From positions 124,001 to 188,000 of the forward strand of contig JAHBTJ010000008.1 in the NCBI GenBank assembly GCA_019638595.1: a DNA stretch of 64,000 bases, in the 5' to 3' direction. The stretch is from Chitinophagaceae bacterium. GTDB taxonomy: Bacteria > Bacteroidota > Bacteroidia > Chitinophagales > Chitinophagaceae. A model generated the notes under the pieces. The model saw nothing but the letters and a program-made list of their open reading frames with translations, did not search any database and had not been told where the DNA came from. Position numbers and translations under genes: made by a program. Of the stretch, positions 26,717 through 35,121 are shown in pieces; the first letter of the stretch is position 1; each line of letters begins with the position of its first letter.

Positions 26717-26749
26717 TTTCGGAAGATTGAAAATTAGATACTATCTTTG
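26717..26749 (+). promoter_or_regulatory. Promoter of the cys operon
   Basis: TTTC (26717-26720) and TATCTTTG (26742-26749) are 21 bases apart. The -7 box matches TAnnTTTG exactly and the -33 box is off by one base. The start would be near 26755, about 30 bases before the cysteine-rich leader frame. Confidence 0.65.
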
Positions 26750-26783
26750 TCCACCATTTTAATAGAGTAATAAAATTGCTTTG

Positions 26784-26825
26784 ATGGTGAAAATAGATAT
26801 ATACCGCCGCTGTTGTTGTTGTTGA
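26784..26825 (+). CDS. Cysteine-rich leader peptide (putative attenuator uORF)
   Basis: ATG at 26784 opens a 13-codon frame reading MVKIDIYRRCCCC and then TGA (26823-26825). Four consecutive TGT codons sit directly before the stop. The frame is about 30 bases after the predicted cys promoter and 65 bases before cysH, the first gene of the sulfate-assimilation operon. A perfect 16-bp palindrome follows 5 bases after its stop. This is the arrangement of amino-acid leader peptides, in which ribosomes stall at the rare amino acid's codons. Cysteine-rich upstream frames are known before cysteine genes in mycobacteria. The regulatory role here is inferred, but chance is unlikely. Confidence 0.8.
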   Translation: MVKIDIYRRCCCC

Positions 26826-26830
26826 TACAC

Positions 26831-26846
26831 CCTGCTTTAAAGCAGG
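26831..26846 (+). promoter_or_regulatory. Hairpin after the cysteine leader peptide
   Basis: CCTGCTTTAAAGCAGG is a perfect 16-bp palindrome starting 5 bases after the leader stop codon and ending 44 bases before the cysH ATG. It has no T-tract, so it is not a plain terminator. A ribosome on the leader's Cys codons or stop codon would cover or abut its 5' arm. It may be the switching element of a translational or Rho-linked attenuator. Confidence 0.6.
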
Positions 26847-26890
26847 ATGCCTGACAAGAAACTCAAACTTCCCATCAATTTCAACGGATT

Positions 26891-27622
26891 ATGACTCAAA
26901 CAACTCTCACCGGAGATATTCAGGAAATTTCCCGGCTCATCAGCGAAGCCGGTATCGCTCAAAGTTTACAAAACATTGCCGGCACCTACCCGGGGCAGGT
27001 GGTTTTTTCTACCAGCTTCAGTTGGGAAGACCAGGCGATCTCTCATATCATATTCAGTGAAAACCTGGACATACAGGTTTTTACCCTGGATACCGGGCGC
27101 ATGTTCCCGGAAACCTATTCTACCTGGAGCCGGACACTGGAGAAATACAATTATCCCATTACTGCGTTTTATCCCGATAGCCTTAGTCTCCAGCAATTTA
27201 TTGAACAAAAAGGTCCCAACAGTTTTTATGAATCGGTTGAAAACCGTAAACAGTGCTGCCATATACGCAAGGTGGAACCCCTGCAGCGTGCATTGAAAGG
27301 AAAGAAAGTATGGATCACCGGCATACGCTCCGAACATTCACCCAACAGGCAGGATATGCAACAACTGGAATGGGACGGATCGAACAATATAGTAAAATAC
27401 CATCCAATACTGCATTGGACTACCGATGAAACGATCGCTTTCATTAATAAAAACGAAATACCTTATAATCCTTTACACGATAAAGGTTTTGTAAGTATTG
27501 GATGCGCCCCCTGCACAAGAGCCATCCGCCCGGGAGAAGATTTCCGCGCCGGGCGCTGGTGGTGGGAAGACGCATCGAAGAAAGAATGCGGATTGCATGT
27601 ACATGAAGAAGTGAAGAATTAA
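26891..27622 (+). CDS. cysH: Adenylyl-sulfate (APS/PAPS) reductase CysH, Fe-S type
   Basis: This enzyme reduces activated sulfate to sulfite with thioredoxin. The 243-residue protein has the PAPS-reductase P-loop-like region VVFSTSFSWEDQAISHI (about 37-53) and FTLDTGRMFPETY. The cysteine pairs are Cys122-Cys123 (KQCCHIRKVEPL) and Cys205/Cys208 (GCAPCTRAI). These bind a [4Fe-4S] cluster in reductases that use APS directly. The C-terminal ECGLH carries the catalytic cysteine. The operon has no APS kinase (cysC), and CysN here lacks a fused kinase, so direct APS reduction is predicted. It is the first structural gene after the leader peptide. Confidence 0.95.
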   Translation: MTQTTLTGDIQEISRLISEAGIAQSLQNIAGTYPGQVVFSTSFSWEDQAISHIIFSENLDIQVFTLDTGRMFPETYSTWSRTLEKYNYPITAFYPDSLSLQQFIEQKGPNSFYESVENRKQCCHIRKVEPLQRALKGKKVWITGIRSEHSPNRQDMQQLEWDGSNNIVKYHPILHWTTDETIAFINKNEIPYNPLHDKGFVSIGCAPCTRAIRPGEDFRAGRWWWEDASKKECGLHVHEEVKN

Positions 27623-27658
27623 AAATTTCAAATTTGAAATTTCAAATCAAAAAAATAA
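27616..27658. repeat. Short palindromic words between cysH and cysD
   Basis: The 36-base spacer is almost wholly atttcaaatttgaaatttca, an AT-rich self-complementary word string. It belongs to the same class of degenerate spacer fillers seen elsewhere in the window. Confidence 0.5.
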
Positions 27659-28567
27659 ATGAGCGCACATCACCTTGATTATTTAGACGAGTTGGAATCG
27701 GAGTCCATTCACATTTTTCGTGAGGTGGCAGGACAATTCGAAAAGCCTGCATTGCTGTTCAGCGGAGGTAAGGATTCTATTGTATTGGTTCACCTGGCAT
27801 TAAAGGCGTTCCGCCCGGGGAAATTTCCTTTTCCCCTGGTACATATTGATACCGGGCACAACTTCCCGGAAGCGTTACACTTTCGCGATCAACTGGCAGA
27901 CAAAATAGAAGAAAAGCTGGTGGTAAGACTGGTGGAGGATACAATAAAAGCAAAAAAGCTGACCGAGCAAAAGGGAAAATTTGCCAGCCGTAACCAATTG
28001 CAAACCTATACCCTGCTCGACACTATAGAAGAGTTTGGCTTTGATGCCTGCATTGGCGGGGCAAGAAGGGATGAAGAAAAAGCAAGAGCCAAAGAACGTA
28101 TTTTTTCCGTTAGGGATGAATTCGGGCAATGGGATCCTAAAAGGCAACGCCCTGAATTGTGGAATACTTATAATGGCAAGATCAACAAAGGGGAGAATGT
28201 AAGAGTATTTCCCATCAGTAACTGGACAGAGCTGGATGTATGGAATTACATACGCCGCGAAAATATCACTTTACCTTCTATCTATTTTGCACACGAAAGA
28301 GAAGTGCTGGAATATGAAGGACAGTATGTAGCCGTGTCTGAACATATACGTATAGACGAAACAGATGTAATTGTGCATAAAAGGGTACGTTACCGCACCG
28401 TAGGCGATATGACCTGTACCGCGGCGGTAGCTTCCAATGCTAACACGCTTGATGACATCATCAACGAGATCATAGCTACTAAAACAAGCGAAAGAGGCGA
28501 AACAAGAATTGATGATAAAGTATCGGAAGCAGCCATGGAAGACAGGAAGAAGAACGGATATTTCTGA
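27659..28567 (+). CDS. cysD: Sulfate adenylyltransferase subunit 2 CysD
   Basis: CysD is the catalytic PP-loop subunit of ATP sulfurylase, making APS from sulfate and ATP. The PP-loop LLFSGGKDSIVLVHLALKAF is at about residues 33-52. Family motifs are HIDTGHNFPEALHFRD, CIGGARRDEEKARAKERIFS and FPISNWTELDVWNYI. The C-terminal RYRTVGDMTCTAAVAS is also conserved. The 302 residues are the standard length. It works as a heterodimer with CysN, encoded 72 bases downstream. Confidence 0.97.
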   Translation: MSAHHLDYLDELESESIHIFREVAGQFEKPALLFSGGKDSIVLVHLALKAFRPGKFPFPLVHIDTGHNFPEALHFRDQLADKIEEKLVVRLVEDTIKAKKLTEQKGKFASRNQLQTYTLLDTIEEFGFDACIGGARRDEEKARAKERIFSVRDEFGQWDPKRQRPELWNTYNGKINKGENVRVFPISNWTELDVWNYIRRENITLPSIYFAHEREVLEYEGQYVAVSEHIRIDETDVIVHKRVRYRTVGDMTCTAAVASNANTLDDIINEIIATKTSERGETRIDDKVSEAAMEDRKKNGYF

Positions 28568-28632
28568 TTTATGATTTATGATTTGAGATTTTATTGCTGA
28601 TAGCTGAATGCTGACAGCCGATAGTTAAAAAA
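28566..28632. repeat. Short-word repeats between cysD and cysN
   Basis: The spacer consists of tgatttatgatttatgattt followed by gctgatagctgaatgctgac-type words. It resembles the spacers at 8572-8637 and 35075-35118. No other signal is seen. Confidence 0.55.
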
Positions 28633-28639
28633 ATATTTA

Positions 28640-29884
28640 ATGGACATTTTAAGATTTATTACCGCCGGAAGTGTTGATGATGGGAAAAGTACGCTCATTG
28701 GTCGTTTGCTGTACGACAGCAAAAGCATTATGATAGACCAGTTGGAAGCGATTGAAAAACAAACTAAAAATCGTGAAGAAGGTGAGATTGATCTTGCACT
28801 TTTAACCGATGGTTTAAGAGCAGAACGCGAGCAGGGCATTACCATTGATGTGGCATACAAATATTTCGCCACTCCCAAACGAAAATTTATTATAGCCGAC
28901 GCACCTGGGCATATTCAGTATACCCGCAACATGGTTACCGGCGCTTCTAACTCCGATCTTATTATTATACTGATAGATGCCCGCAATGGCGTTGCCGAAC
29001 AAACCCGCCGGCATTCTATCATCGCGTCATTGCTCAATATGCCTAAGGTAATTGTTGCGATCAATAAAATGGACCTGGTAGATTTTTCGCAGGATGTATA
29101 CAATAACATTGTAATTGAATATGCCAACCTGGCAAAAGCATTGGGGCTGGAAGATGTAACCTATATTCCTATAAGCGCGCTGAACGGCGATAACATAGTA
29201 GAAAAATCAGCGACGCTTTCGTGGTACGAAGGCGAATCGCTGCTGCATTTGCTGGAAACGGTAGAGCTGGAAAAAGCGATCAACCTCAACAAAGCCCGTT
29301 TCCCCGTTCAGTATGTCATTCGTCCTCAAACGGAAGAGTTGCATGATTACAGGGGATACGCCGGTAAGGTGATCAGCGGCATCTACAAAAAAGGCGATGC
29401 TGTTACCGTATTGCCTTCGGGCGCTACCAGCACCATTTCGGCAATAGAAACAGATGGCGGTAAGCTGGCGGATGAAATATTCGCGCCGCAGGCGGCCGTA
29501 CTACACCTGCAGGATGATATTGACATCAGTCGCGGAGATGTGATCGTATTGAACAACGATCTTCCAAAAACAGAAAAAGAAATAGAAGTACTGTTGTGCT
29601 GGATGGATAGTAAACCGCTGATCCCCGGCAATAAATATTTGCTGCAGATCAACAGCACCCGTGTAAGAAGCATTGTGAAAGATATTGAATACAGGCTGGA
29701 CGTAAACTCGCTGGAAAAAAAATACGGACCTGAGCAGGCAGGGTTGAATGATATTGTAAAAGCCGTTATTAAAACAGCCCAGCCGATAGTATACGACAGT
29801 TATAAGAATTTAAGAGCCAATGGCGGCGCCATATTAATTGACGAAACCAGTAATGTAACAGTGGGGGCGTGTATGATACAGTAG
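28640..29884 (+). CDS. cysN: Sulfate adenylyltransferase subunit 1 CysN
   Basis: CysN is the GTPase subunit that drives ATP sulfurylase. The G1 loop GSVDDGKSTLIGRLLYDSKS is at residues 10-29. The switch II region is ADAPGHIQYTRNMVTGAS, and G4 is INKMDLVDF. Domains 2 and 3 have an EF-Tu-like beta-barrel pattern (VIRPQTEELHDYRGYAGKV). At 414 residues it lacks the C-terminal CysC APS-kinase domain found in some CysNC fusions. This supports a route through APS rather than PAPS. Confidence 0.97.
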   Translation: MDILRFITAGSVDDGKSTLIGRLLYDSKSIMIDQLEAIEKQTKNREEGEIDLALLTDGLRAEREQGITIDVAYKYFATPKRKFIIADAPGHIQYTRNMVTGASNSDLIIILIDARNGVAEQTRRHSIIASLLNMPKVIVAINKMDLVDFSQDVYNNIVIEYANLAKALGLEDVTYIPISALNGDNIVEKSATLSWYEGESLLHLLETVELEKAINLNKARFPVQYVIRPQTEELHDYRGYAGKVISGIYKKGDAVTVLPSGATSTISAIETDGGKLADEIFAPQAAVLHLQDDIDISRGDVIVLNNDLPKTEKEIEVLLCWMDSKPLIPGNKYLLQINSTRVRSIVKDIEYRLDVNSLEKKYGPEQAGLNDIVKAVIKTAQPIVYDSYKNLRANGGAILIDETSNVTVGACMIQ

Positions 29885-29973
29885 AAGGGATAAGGGATAG
29901 GATATAGGAAAGTTTCCCTACATCTTACACCCCACACCTCATACCTTACACCTCACACCATATACCATAACTA
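29884..29973. repeat. Short-word repeats between cysN and cysE
   Basis: Near-copies of cataccttacacctcacacc fill about 29915-29968, preceded by gggataagggataggatata. No hairpin or promoter box stands out. The operon probably continues through it. Confidence 0.55.
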
Positions 29974-30762
29974 GTGTCGCAAAAAAAATTCATACAGCAA
30001 CTGGCGGAAAGAAAAAGTAAAACTTTCCTGGCTTTCCCCGACAGGGAGTTGGCCAGGTTATTTATTGAAGAGCTGTTCAACCTGTTGTTTCTTCCGGCTA
30101 CCCTGCGACAGCAAAACCAGTACGAGTTGGAGAAAGCCTTTGAGTCTTTAAAAAGTCATCTTTCCACACTGGTATACGAGGTAGTGCGCGATGGAAAGAA
30201 AGCGCAATCTGCAGCGGATGAATTTTTCGCCGCAATACCCGGTATCTACAACGCTTTGCTGAAGGATGCAGAAGCTATTCTTCAATACGATCCCGCGGCG
30301 GAGTCGGTAGAAGAAGTGATCGTTGCCTACCCCGGCTTTTACGCGATTGCGGTATACCGCCTGTCGAACCAGTTGTGGAAACAGCAGGTAAAGATCCTGC
30401 CCCGCCTGCTTACAGAATTCGCCCATAGCAAAACGGGCATAGACATTCATCCCGGCGCTACCATTGGCGAATCATTTTTTATTGATCATGGTACGGGCAT
30501 CGTAATTGGAGAAACTACCGTTATTGGCAACAACGTAAAAATATACCAGGGAGTAACCATTGGCGCATTAAGCGTGTCGAGAGAAAAAGCAGTTGGCAAG
30601 CGTCATCCCAGCATTGAAGACAATGTGATCATTTATTCGGGCGCCACTATTTTGGGAGGTGAAACGGTAATAGGTGAAGGCACCACTATAGGCGGGAACG
30701 TGTGGCTGACCAAAAGCGTTCCAAAGCATACTCTTATTGAACAAAACAGCACTATAAAATAA
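29974..30762 (+). CDS. cysE: Serine O-acetyltransferase CysE
   Basis: CysE acetylates serine to O-acetylserine, the carbon acceptor for sulfide in cysteine synthesis. The start is GTG at 29974. The protein has an N-terminal helical domain and a C-terminal left-handed beta-helix. Hexapeptide repeats start near residue 155: IDIHPGATIGESFFIDHGTG, VVIGNNVKIYQGVTIGA, KRHPSIEDNVIIYSGATIL and GEGTTIGGNVWLTKSVP. The His-Pro-Gly-Ala region and DHGTG are the conserved serine and acetyl-CoA site. The 262-residue form with a long N-terminus resembles EpsC-type SATs. It links the sulfide-producing genes to cysteine formation. Confidence 0.93.
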   Translation: MSQKKFIQQLAERKSKTFLAFPDRELARLFIEELFNLLFLPATLRQQNQYELEKAFESLKSHLSTLVYEVVRDGKKAQSAADEFFAAIPGIYNALLKDAEAILQYDPAAESVEEVIVAYPGFYAIAVYRLSNQLWKQQVKILPRLLTEFAHSKTGIDIHPGATIGESFFIDHGTGIVIGETTVIGNNVKIYQGVTIGALSVSREKAVGKRHPSIEDNVIIYSGATILGGETVIGEGTTIGGNVWLTKSVPKHTLIEQNSTIK

Positions 30763-30786
30763 CAATGATATTGTTTTGATACATAC

Positions 30787-31638
30787 ATGAGCAACACGAA
30801 CAATATACAGGGCAAAGTAATACTGGCGGCAGCAGGTCCGGGAGATCCTGAATTAATAACCATGAAAGCCGCGCGCTACCTGCAGAGCGCCGACGTTGTA
30901 TTAACGGATCGCCTGGTAAGTCATGAAATTTTAACGCAGTATGTTAACCCGGCCGCCGAAGTGATATATGTGGGCAAGCAGTGCCGCCGCGGTAACTCTA
31001 CTCCCCAGGAAACGATCAATGAGCTGATGCGGCAGTTCGCGCAACAGGGAAAGCTGGTAGTACGGTTAAAAGGCGGCGATGTTTCTATCTTCTCCAATAT
31101 ACTCGACGAGCTGCAGGTGCTGGTTCAGCATACTATACCCTACGAAATTGTTCCGGGAGTAACCGCCGCGCTTGGCGCTGCCGCGTATGCCGGCATACCG
31201 CTTACGGCAAGAGGTTATTCTACGGCAGTACGCCTGCTTACCTACTATAAATCTGATATAGTACCCGATCAATATTGGGAAGAGTTGGCCAAAACCAGCG
31301 ATACCCTTGTGTTTTATATGTCTGCAGAAACGGTAGACGGCATTGTATCGAAACTGATCCGTTACGGTATTGGAAAAGACAGGCATATAGCCGTAATAGA
31401 ACAGGGTACTACCACAGCACAGCAGGTGTACAGCTCCGGTATATATGATTTTACCGGCAGGTTTGAAGGATACAGCTTTATTTCTCCATCGCTGGTAATT
31501 GTAGGTAGGGTGGTAACGCTGCATGAACAATTCGCATGGCTCGCTAATGCGTCAGTACGCGAGCAGTATTTCAAACCTATGGCATTATTACAAAACAATA
31601 TCAATCATAATAAGAAAGCACATGTTAGCAGAGCATAG
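30787..31638 (+). CDS. cobA: Uroporphyrinogen-III C-methyltransferase (SUMT)
   Basis: SUMT makes precorrin-2 from uroporphyrinogen III with SAM, the first step to siroheme, which CysI needs. Signatures are AAAGPGDPELITMKAARYLQ near residues 14-33, VIYVGKQCRRGNSTPQE and VVRLKGGDVSIFS. EIVPGVTAALGAAAYAGIPL follows. The 283 residues include a short C-terminal extension. The next gene, cysJ, starts inside the last codons of this one. The siroheme dehydrogenase/chelatase partner is the N-terminal domain of the fusion protein at 35122. Confidence 0.95.
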   Translation: MSNTNNIQGKVILAAAGPGDPELITMKAARYLQSADVVLTDRLVSHEILTQYVNPAAEVIYVGKQCRRGNSTPQETINELMRQFAQQGKLVVRLKGGDVSIFSNILDELQVLVQHTIPYEIVPGVTAALGAAAYAGIPLTARGYSTAVRLLTYYKSDIVPDQYWEELAKTSDTLVFYMSAETVDGIVSKLIRYGIGKDRHIAVIEQGTTTAQQVYSSGIYDFTGRFEGYSFISPSLVIVGRVVTLHEQFAWLANASVREQYFKPMALLQNNINHNKKAHVSRA

Positions 31639-33319
31639 ATTGAAAGCATTCCAGGATCTTGTTACCCAATCCTCACACGAGGAGTTGATATGGATGAACG
31701 GGTTTCTTGCCGGGCTTGTTTCGGCATCAAAAAATACCCCGCCGGTTAGCGCCGTTGCCCCGGCCGCTCCTAAAGTGAACAAGATCTCCATATTGTTTGG
31801 TACGGAAACAGGCAATTCAAAAAAAGTAGCTACCGAGTTTGCCGGCCAGGCAAAAAAGAACGGGGTGAACGTAAAGCTGGTCTCGCTCGATCAGTATCGC
31901 GTCAACGATCTTCCGAAAGAAGAATATCTCTTCCTGGTAATAAGCACACAGGGCGATGGCGAACCTCCTGCTACCGCTAAAAAATTCTATGATCACATTC
32001 ACCAGCAGCAGGTCAATCTTGATAAAGTAAAATTCAGCGTGCTGGCCTTAGGCGATACTTCTTATCCCCTGTTTTGTAAAGCGGGAGAAGATGTGGATAC
32101 ACAGCTTGTAAAACTGGGCGCTAAACGCATTGTGCCTTTGCAGAAATGCGATACGGACTACGCGGAAGATGCGGCCGCATGGTTCGCCCAGGTAATGAAA
32201 TCGTTGAGCGACGGGGGCAGTGGAAGCGCTTTGCCTGCTCCTGCTAAAAAAGCCAAAGGCAAAAAAAATTATACAGGTACAATTCTTACCAATATCAATC
32301 TTAACGACAGGGATTCCAACAAGCAAACCTATCACCTGGAGATCGCGTCGGAAGAAGAAGTGGCATATGAGCCCGGCGACTCTCTTGGCATCATTCCCCA
32401 TAACAAAAAGGAAACGGTTGAAAACATTATAGCGCTTACCGGCGCCGATAGCGAAACCGCCATTGAGTTCAGGAGCGAACGGTATACGATAGCCGAAGCG
32501 CTTACAAAAAAGCTGAACATTGTTCACCTGCCTGAAAGGGTAGTAAAGCAATATGCTTCCATCGTTCAGCAGGAGATACCCGACACCCGCATTGACCTGC
32601 TGGATCTTTTACGGATCTATCCTGTAAAAGATGCCGCCCAGTTTGAGCAGGTGATCAACATACTGGAGCCTGTAGCTCCAAGATTGTATTCTATTTCTTC
32701 ATCACCCGAAGCGCATAGCGGGGAAGTGCATATAACGGTTGCGCTCGATAGGTTTTGCATCAATAACGAAACCAAATTCGGCTTGTGCTCCGATTACCTT
32801 TCGCAATTAAAAATAGATTCAACCATCGACTTTTATATACACAAAAATTCGCAGTTCAAATTACCGGCTGCCGATAAAGATGTGATAATGATCGGCCCCG
32901 GAACGGGGATAGCGCCTTTCCGTTCTTTTATAGCGGAAAGAGATGCCACCGGCGCTACCGGGCGCAACTGGCTGTTTTTTGGCGATCAGAAGTTTACTTC
33001 CGACTTCCTTTATCAAACAGAAATCCAGAACTGGGCCGATACAGGTGTGTTAAGCAAAGTAAACCTTGCTTTTTCCAGGGATCAGAAATCAAAAATATAC
33101 GTGCAGCACCGTATGCTGGAACATTCGGAAGAGTTGTGGCAATGGATAGAGAACGGGGCATATATTTATGTATGCGGCGCTAAATACCCTATGAGCAACG
33201 ATGTTGAAAATACCTTATTGCAGATCATAGAACGCCAGGGTGGCAGATCCATCAGCGATGCAATAGCATTTATTGAAAAAATGAAAGAAGAAGGAAAGTA
33301 TTTGCTGGATGTATATTAG
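31622..33319 (+). CDS. cysJ: Sulfite reductase flavoprotein subunit CysJ
   Basis: CysJ passes NADPH electrons through FAD and FMN to CysI for sulfite reduction. Domain order is a short helical region, flavodoxin (ILFGTETGNSKKVATEFAGQ), an FAD-binding barrel (LYSISSSPEAHSGEVHITVA) and an NADPH-binding domain (VIMIGPGTGIAPFRSFIAER). The C-terminus is EEGKYLLDVY. An in-frame extension to 31523 overlaps cobA in another frame and shows no family sequence. ATG at 31622 (MLAEHRLKAF) gives 565 residues and a 17-base overlap with cobA, which suggests translational coupling. Confidence 0.95.
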   Translation: MLAEHRLKAFQDLVTQSSHEELIWMNGFLAGLVSASKNTPPVSAVAPAAPKVNKISILFGTETGNSKKVATEFAGQAKKNGVNVKLVSLDQYRVNDLPKEEYLFLVISTQGDGEPPATAKKFYDHIHQQQVNLDKVKFSVLALGDTSYPLFCKAGEDVDTQLVKLGAKRIVPLQKCDTDYAEDAAAWFAQVMKSLSDGGSGSALPAPAKKAKGKKNYTGTILTNINLNDRDSNKQTYHLEIASEEEVAYEPGDSLGIIPHNKKETVENIIALTGADSETAIEFRSERYTIAEALTKKLNIVHLPERVVKQYASIVQQEIPDTRIDLLDLLRIYPVKDAAQFEQVINILEPVAPRLYSISSSPEAHSGEVHITVALDRFCINNETKFGLCSDYLSQLKIDSTIDFYIHKNSQFKLPAADKDVIMIGPGTGIAPFRSFIAERDATGATGRNWLFFGDQKFTSDFLYQTEIQNWADTGVLSKVNLAFSRDQKSKIYVQHRMLEHSEELWQWIENGAYIYVCGAKYPMSNDVENTLLQIIERQGGRSISDAIAFIEKMKEEGKYLLDVY

Positions 33320-33321
33320 GT

Positions 33322-33400
33322 TTCGGGTTTGTGGTTTATGGTTTATGGTCAACTATAAACGACAAACTAATCTCAAATTTCAAATGTCAAATTTTTAATA
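33322..33400. repeat. Short-word repeats between cysJ and cysI
   Basis: The spacer reads as variants of gtttatggtttatggtc and aatctcaaatttcaaatgtc. The frame of cysI runs open through it, but this sequence does not look coding. It is the reason for preferring the 33406 start. Confidence 0.5.
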
Positions 33401-33405
33401 TTGTT

Positions 33406-35073
33406 ATGTCTGAAAAAAATAACCTGTCGTCTACGGAGCATATTAAAATGAAGAGCGACGGATTGAGGGGTACCTTAAAAGAAAGCTTAAAAGATGAAAT
33501 TACCGGGGCGATACGCGAAGATGACCGTGCCCTGGTGAAATTTCATGGTATGTACCAGCAGGATGACCGCGACAGAAGGGAAGAGAGAAGCGCCAAAAAG
33601 CTGGAATGGTTATATTCATTCATGATCCGCCTGCGCATACCGGGTGGTTTCATCACCGCTGAACAATGGGAAGCGCTGCACCATATAGCCGGCGCGCACA
33701 CTACCGGCGTAATTAAAATTACCACACGCCAAACCGTGCAGTTGCATGGCATCTTAAAATCGCATGTAAAACCCACCATCCAGGCATTTAATACGGCCGG
33801 GCTGGATTCTATTTCCGCGTGCGGAGATGTGAACAGGAATGTAATATGCGCGGCACATCCCAAATTTTCTCTGCTACACGAAGAAATATTTGCATACTCT
33901 CATAAGCTAAGTCAGTTGGCAAAGCCTAAAACAAAAGCTTATTACGAAGTATGGTTAGATGAAAAACCGCTTACAGATAAACAGGAGGAGGAAGATCCCT
34001 TATACCAGAACAGGTACCTGCCCCGTAAATTCAAAATAGGCATCGCTATTCCTCCAACGAACGATGTGGATGTTTTTGCCAATGATTGCGGGCTGATAGC
34101 GATCGAAGAAAAGGGCAAGCTGGCCGGCTTTAACATTCTTGCAGGCGGTGGTATGGGCGCCACACATGGCAACGCTGCTACCTACCCGCGCCTGGGAACA
34201 GTATTGGGCTTTGTACCTGCGGGCGAAAAAGTGTACAAGGCTGTTTATGAAATGATCACTGTACAGCGCGATTTTGGTAATCGCAGCGACAGAAAATTAT
34301 CGAGGCTGAAGTATACGCTTGATAATATGGGGGTAGAAGCTTTTAAAGCAGAGCTGGAAAAACGTTGCGGATTTAAACTGGAGCCTGAACGTCCTTACAA
34401 ATTTACCGGCAGAACTGATTTTTACGGGTGGCATAAAAATCATGAAGGGAAATGGTACTATACCGCGTTTATTGAAAATGGGCGCGTGCATGATAATGAA
34501 GAGTTGCCGTTAAAAACCGCTTTTCTTGAAATAGCGCTATTGCGGAAATGTAATTTCAGGTTTACCTGCAACCAGAACCTCATTGTTGCAGACGTAAGCG
34601 AAAAAGACAAGGCGGAGATACATGCCCTGCTGGATAAGTACGGCATTATTAAAGAAACGGAACAGGCTACCCCGCTGCGTAAGGAGGCTATCTCCTGCGT
34701 GGCATTCAATACCTGCCCGCTGGCCCTGGCAGAAGCACAACGCTACCTGCCGGAATTGCTCAGTAAGATGGAACCCATCATGCATAAATACGGGCTCGAC
34801 GATGATAACATCAGCGTGCGGATGACAGGATGCCCGAACGGTTGTGCAAGACCTTATGCGGCTGAAATCGCTTTTATAGGTACTTCTTACGGACATTATA
34901 ACCTGCAAATAGGTGGCGACAGGGAAGGCATGCGGCTAAACAAGCTGTATAAGGAAAGCCTGGGCGAAGAAGCGATTCTTAAAGAGCTTGACGAACTGCT
35001 GAAAACATATAGCGATAACCGCAACCCTGAAGAAACATTTGGTGATTTTGCAATGAGAGCAGGGCTGGTATAA
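33406..35073 (+). CDS. cysI: Sulfite reductase hemoprotein subunit CysI
   Basis: CysI reduces sulfite to sulfide at a coupled siroheme/[4Fe-4S] centre. The cluster cysteines are in SCVAFNTCPLALAEAQRYLP and RMTGCPNGCARPYAAEIAFI, the hallmark CX5C and CX3C pair. Substrate-binding basic residues occur in TTRQTVQLHGIL and GDVNRNVICAA. ATG at 33406 (MSEKNNLSSTEHIK) gives 555 residues; the upstream in-frame extension is repeat sequence. Siroheme would be supplied by cobA and by the fusion gene downstream. Confidence 0.96.
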   Translation: MSEKNNLSSTEHIKMKSDGLRGTLKESLKDEITGAIREDDRALVKFHGMYQQDDRDRREERSAKKLEWLYSFMIRLRIPGGFITAEQWEALHHIAGAHTTGVIKITTRQTVQLHGILKSHVKPTIQAFNTAGLDSISACGDVNRNVICAAHPKFSLLHEEIFAYSHKLSQLAKPKTKAYYEVWLDEKPLTDKQEEEDPLYQNRYLPRKFKIGIAIPPTNDVDVFANDCGLIAIEEKGKLAGFNILAGGGMGATHGNAATYPRLGTVLGFVPAGEKVYKAVYEMITVQRDFGNRSDRKLSRLKYTLDNMGVEAFKAELEKRCGFKLEPERPYKFTGRTDFYGWHKNHEGKWYYTAFIENGRVHDNEELPLKTAFLEIALLRKCNFRFTCNQNLIVADVSEKDKAEIHALLDKYGIIKETEQATPLRKEAISCVAFNTCPLALAEAQRYLPELLSKMEPIMHKYGLDDDNISVRMTGCPNGCARPYAAEIAFIGTSYGHYNLQIGGDREGMRLNKLYKESLGEEAILKELDELLKTYSDNRNPEETFGDFAMRAGLV

Positions 35074-35074
35074 T

Positions 35075-35118
35075 TTCTGATAGCTGGCGGCTCATTGCTG
35101 ATGGCTCAATGCTGAAAA
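35075..35118. repeat. Short-word repeats between cysI and the fusion gene
   Basis: Degenerate copies of tgatagctggcggctcattg and tgatggctcaatgctg fill the 48-base spacer. The pattern matches other intra-operon spacers. Confidence 0.5.
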
Positions 35119-35121
35119 TTC

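Noticed and set aside
26831-26846. Hairpin after the Cys leader as an intrinsic terminator
   Set aside because: No T-run follows on the plus strand, so simple intrinsic termination is not supported. It is kept only as a possible regulatory hairpin.
31523-31621. In-frame N-terminal extension of cysJ into cobA
   Set aside because: These 33 codons lie over cobA coding sequence in another frame and have no flavoprotein similarity. ATG at 31622 gives a normal CysJ.
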